Assembly: GCA_025200525.1 (NCBI GenBank)
Contig: CM045761.1
Coordinates: 74,863,551 to 74,927,550 of the forward strand
Length of the DNA: 64,000 bases
From: Camellia lanceoleosa
Lineage: Eukaryota; Streptophyta; Magnoliopsida; Ericales; Theaceae
Reading direction: 5' to 3'
How positions within the stretch are numbered: the stretch's first letter is position 1; every line of letters begins with the position of its first letter. The position numbers were made by a program, and so were the translations under genes. Below the pieces are notes generated by a model that had not been told where the DNA came from, searched no databases, and was given only the letters and a program-made list of their open reading frames with translations. Positions 60,361 through 64,000 of this stretch are shown in pieces.

Positions 60361-61263
60361 AACTAGAGAACTTGACTTCAACTTCATGATATGAAATTTT
60401 ATTTACACTTATATGTTTCTTTGCATTGCATTTGCATTGGTGCGCTTAAATTACTGTGTTTGCCATCTGCTATTCTTGGACAGTTTGCCGGAGGCTTGCC
60501 TAAAAACTTGGCAAAAGGCTGACCGGTCATGGGCTCTGCCATGATAGAAACACAATCCTTGGATCTGGACTACCGTTATACCATTTGATCCTCCTTTCAC
60601 TTCTTGTGTTAGGTGTGTGAGGTATATTAGGTAGTCTTGCTGAGGTACCCTTTTTGACCATTTGGCCTAGTTGCATATCGAAAAGCCATAGAGACTATTC
60701 CAAACTAGGAGAGGATGCTCACCCAAAATGCAAGATTGCGTGAAACTGCTTGATTGAAGTAGTGAAACCCTAGATCATATCAAAACTAAGACAAGGTTAC
60801 CCTACCCCCTCATAGGGGTGTTTTGGCTCTCTTTACCCGGTATGTGCTTTGTAGTGAAACTGTACAGGGTTGCTTCATATCAGTGGTGCAATTAGTATCT
60901 ATTTTAGGACAGAATTCAGTGTGGAGTACGGTCACTCAGCTATGGTCATATCTGTTCTAGTGAAATTGGGCTGAGGTGCTGTCTATTTTCTCTTTCGCTA
61001 GGTAGTCCTGGAACCATAGCTTTAAAAGGTTCTAATATCCCCCTGGTACTTTGGACTCGTGTCAATAAACTTTGTAAGGTCGGGGACCTAGTTCAGGGGC
61101 AACCAGTGTTTGCTTCACTGCCACTGATTACAAGACGGAGGAGAATCAAACAGAGTTCACCAATCCAGTTCCTATAGCAGTCATCCCTCAGATCACTATG
61201 TCCAGTCCAAATTGGGAACAATCATCTACTCCCAACCCAGCATGAGACCAATCACCTATTCCA
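60361..61263 (+). other. E-E leader between PBS and gag
   Basis: Untranslated leader homologous to those of E-B and E-C. No gene seen. Confidence 0.6.
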
Positions 61264-63591
61264 ATGGCACAGTATCCCCCGGCCAGTATAGAAGAACAGA
61301 TACACCACATGCAACAGATAGTCGAGACACTACAGCATGACATAGTTCGTCAAGCCAAGGTTACGGCCTGTCAGACCGAGGTTATAACCAGGCTACAGCA
61401 ACAGCAACCATATCAGGCTGCAGCCTCTGCATCTCATGCACCTCTCACGGGTATCCCAACACTCGAAGCCACTGCTCATACTGCCAATGTCCAAGAAAAC
61501 CAGGGCAATCCAGCAGAGCCAATCCCAGTACGAGCTTCCAAAGCACTGGTTTATCAAACCGAGGCACCATTTGAATTCGAAGTCGATCCAACTGCGCTCA
61601 AAGTCAACAAATTAGAGAAGTTGTTCAAAAGAGCACAAGGGGTTAACTCCATCCCAGACATAGAGGATGGATACACTAAGTCTGCAGTTACATTGCCGAA
61701 TTAGTTTAAGATGTCGCACATTGATCGTTTTGACGGCTCTGGGGATTCGATGGTCCACTTGCGATTGTTTTCCGATATCTTGCAGCCGATGGACTTAAAT
61801 AAACCACAAAAGATATCTCTCTTTGGCCGCTCCATGTTGGGTATAGCGGCCATTTAGTATACTAAGTTGGAAGATTCCATCAAACAGAATTAGGAGGAGA
61901 TAGCCGCAGCCTTCATTGCTCAGTACTCTTACAATACACAGATTGAGGTCACAACTCGTGATCTCGAGGCAACCCGTCAAGAGTCGAAGGAGGGTTTCTC
62001 TGAGTTTGTGACTAGATGGAGGGCTAAAGCCTCGATGATGACCATGAGACCTTTCGAGAAAGATCAGATAAGAAAGTTTGGAATCAGCATGGAAAGTTGT
62101 TGCAGAAGATGATTATTCTACCTCTATTTACCTTTACAGAGCTTCATGAAATGGGGGTTCAAATTGAGGATGCCATCAGACAAAGGATCATTGTGGAAGA
62201 TAATGAGCCTTTGAAGAAGAATGTTGTTCGCAGTTCCAATGCTATTACCAGTGGTGGCACAACTACGAAATGCTCAGAAGTAAACACTGTCACTACTCCC
62301 ATCAATAACCAAAAACCCACCACTTCAACTCGGCCCCAAACCCAAAATTTCCATCCCCTTCACATGAGTCTTGCTCAAGCCTTGAAAACGCTACTAGAAA
62401 AAAGGTAGCTAGAGCTCCTAGAACCCTGGCCCCTCCCAAATCCTATTCCACCAAGATATGACCCCGCTAAATACTGTGCCTATCATCAACAGCATGGTCA
62501 TGATATAAACCGTTGCATCTGCCTCCATCATAAGATTCAGGATCTTATTGACGAAGAGATCATAGCTCCACCAAAAGGACTTCAGGCCACCACTAACCCA
62601 TTATCTTCACACGTCAACCTAATCCATACACTACCATCTACCTACAACCCCAGCATATACATCACCCCAGCCCATTTACCTAAGCCTGAGGTTTTTATTC
62701 CAGAAAGCACGGACTTGTGTCTGATGGATGCACTTTGAACCCCAATCATCTCAAATACATGAACCCACTACTTCTGAACTAATGAGCATGATTGAAGATT
62801 TGCAGAGAAATGTGGCAGATTTAGCCTTTGGAATTTTGGTTCCCTCATCGACCACATCAAATGCCAGAAACTTCATGCCAAAAGGCTCCCTAATCTTGGG
62901 GCGAGCTTCAATTGAAAAGGGCCAACCTGAAGTTATCTCAAGTTTGGGTGGTGACATGTCGACAACAACCAGGCTCTGCTTCGGTATAATGACCCAATCC
63001 CTAGGCAAAGTGGAAGCAAGGGGCAATAACAAGGCCAGGGCAAGTATTGATCCCTACGCACATCTTCAGTGGGCTGTTGAGGCTTTGAAGGCCAAAGGGT
63101 TGAACAAACAACCAGTGCTTGCAGTTGTTACAAAGACTGTGGATGACACTTTTATCGCTCAAGTTAGGGGCACTTTGAATTCAGGGATAAGCCATGAAAA
63201 GAGATGCCTAACTAGAAGCACCCCTTCCAGCTCCAGTCTTACACTTGTAAAAGATCATCAAATCCAGTCAACACCCGTCAACCCTAGTAGGGCTGGTAAC
63301 CGCACCTTTAATCCCTTTTACACAACCTTGTCCAAAGCTCTCCAAATCCTCATAGGACAAGGCCATCTCAAACCCCTTGACTCTTGACCTCTCTCTGATC
63401 TCCTTTAAGCTAGGCATAATGCTACCAAGTACTATGCCTTCCATCAACAAATCGGCCATGCCACTGACGGTTGTTTTCGTCTTCGCCATGAAGTTCAAGA
63501 TCTGATTGACAATACGATCATCACTCCACCAGGTCCTACAAAGTCTATTGGCACTGGATCGATGAACTTGGGGGATAAAGTGACTATGTGA
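61264..63591 (+). pseudogene. gag: gag of E-E with two zinc-knuckle modules
   Basis: ATG at 61,264 (MAQYPPASIEEQIHHMQQIV, coiled-coil-like). Stops: TAG near 61,702, and two TAGs in the capsid core near 61,855 and 61,891 where E-C has Trp. Two net frameshifts follow, near 62,080 and between 62,410 and 62,730. Module 1 (62,340-62,560): HMSLAQALKTLLEKR, then CAYHQQHGHDINRC, a good CX2HX4HX4C. Linker (62,728-63,290): TSELMSMIEDLQRNVADLAFG. Module 2 (63,301-63,540): TTLSKALQILIGQGHLKPLD, then YAFHQQIGHATDGC with the first Cys as Tyr. It ends GTGSMNLGDKVTM at a stop (63,589-63,591) shared with E-C. Confidence 0.85.
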
Positions 63592-64000
63592 TCGAGGATG
63601 AACAACCTATTGAGGGCACTCAATTTACTCTAGTTGTGGTGAATGGCATGCACTTTTTAGCACTTTAAAAATGCTGTTTATTTTACTTTCGGACTTAGGT
63701 ATTGAGTCAGTCTTGTTGTATTAAGTCAATCTTGTTGTGTTGTATTAAGTTAGTCTTTTTGTGTCGAAGGTTGTGATTTCGGGGGTGTTAACTCGGACAT
63801 CACTTCGTTGTTTGTTTTTGTTTGTCTTTTCACTCTTTCTTTTGCATGTGTTTCTATCATTGAGCCAGTTGAGCCAGAAGATCTGAATGAAATGACAGTA
63901 ATTTCCACTTGCTTCTCTGTGCCTTTAAATCATTGCATTAGCCTAAGTTTTTCAAAATTCTATCACTGTGATAAAAACAAAGAGGGAGGAATTCCTTGAG
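63592..64000 (+). other. Gag-pol spacer of E-E
   Basis: Homologous to 11,931-12,486 of E-C on the opposite strand. A short imperfect repeat of TTGAGTCAGTCTTGTTGTATT lies at 63,690-63,755. The last bases (63,808-64,000) have an open frame reaching the window edge (EPEDLNEMTV), possibly the start of the pol linker. Confidence 0.45.

Larger units (their letters stand above)
56973..64000 (+). mobile_element. E-E: Tat/Ogre-like retrotransposon, 5' part
   Basis: 5' LTR (56,973-60,337), PBS (60,343-60,360), leader, gag (61,264-63,591) and the gag-pol spacer. Pol and the 3' LTR lie beyond the window. It is inserted in the 161-bp array. Confidence 0.88.

Overview
This window is repeat DNA from a flowering plant nuclear genome. 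I see no intact host gene, rRNA or tRNA gene. It is a nest of very large Ty3/gypsy LTR retrotransposons of one superfamily. The Tat/Ogre lineage is indicated by 3.3-5.2 kb LTRs starting TGTAGACACC, a primer-binding site of the tRNA-Arg type (TGGCGACTCTGCTGGGGA), an AAAGAGGGGCAA polypurine tract, and a pol with a second (archaeal-type) RNase H between RNase H and integrase. Every coding region carries stops, frameshifts or deletions, so all are annotated as pseudogenes.

I name five elements. E-A (+ strand) is the outer element: its internal part lies at 1-3,165 and 47,928-50,489 and its 3' LTR at 50,490-53,794. E-B (- strand, 20,064-47,927) appears to sit inside E-A's antisense PMD gene and is the most complete: 5' LTR 44,188-47,927, gag, protease, G-patch-like segment, RT, RNase H, aRNase H, integrase, then two genes on the opposite strand, a tandem array, PPT and a truncated 3' LTR. 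E-C (- strand, 3,166-19,956) has two full 4.4 kb LTRs, a gag and a few scraps, with most of pol and the PMD gene deleted. E-D (25,478-30,699) is a solo LTR inserted in the first coding intron of E-B's PMD gene. E-E (+ strand, 56,973 to the window end) has its 5' LTR, PBS and gag in view.

Between E-A and E-E lie a decayed CACTA-type (Ptta/En-Spm) gene (54,270-55,857) and a 161-bp tandem array (55,989-56,972).

The most interesting system is the antisense cassette of E-A and E-B. A multi-exon plant-mobile-domain (PMD) gene with an acidic tail and nuclear localisation signal is followed by a second intron-containing gene (a DUF7745-like protein, name from memory). Both run opposite to gag-pol. 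The same palindromic motif family (GTGGCC-N4-GGCCAC and variants) lies upstream of the LTR TATA box, the PMD gene and the DUF7745-like gene, and again in the transcribed part of each LTR. Two or three further structures (hairpins with paired substitutions, and a PBS-like 10-mer inside the LTR) recur across elements. This suggests an element that carries its own nuclear regulator(s) with shared cis-sites. That is inference; binding and expression cannot be read from sequence.
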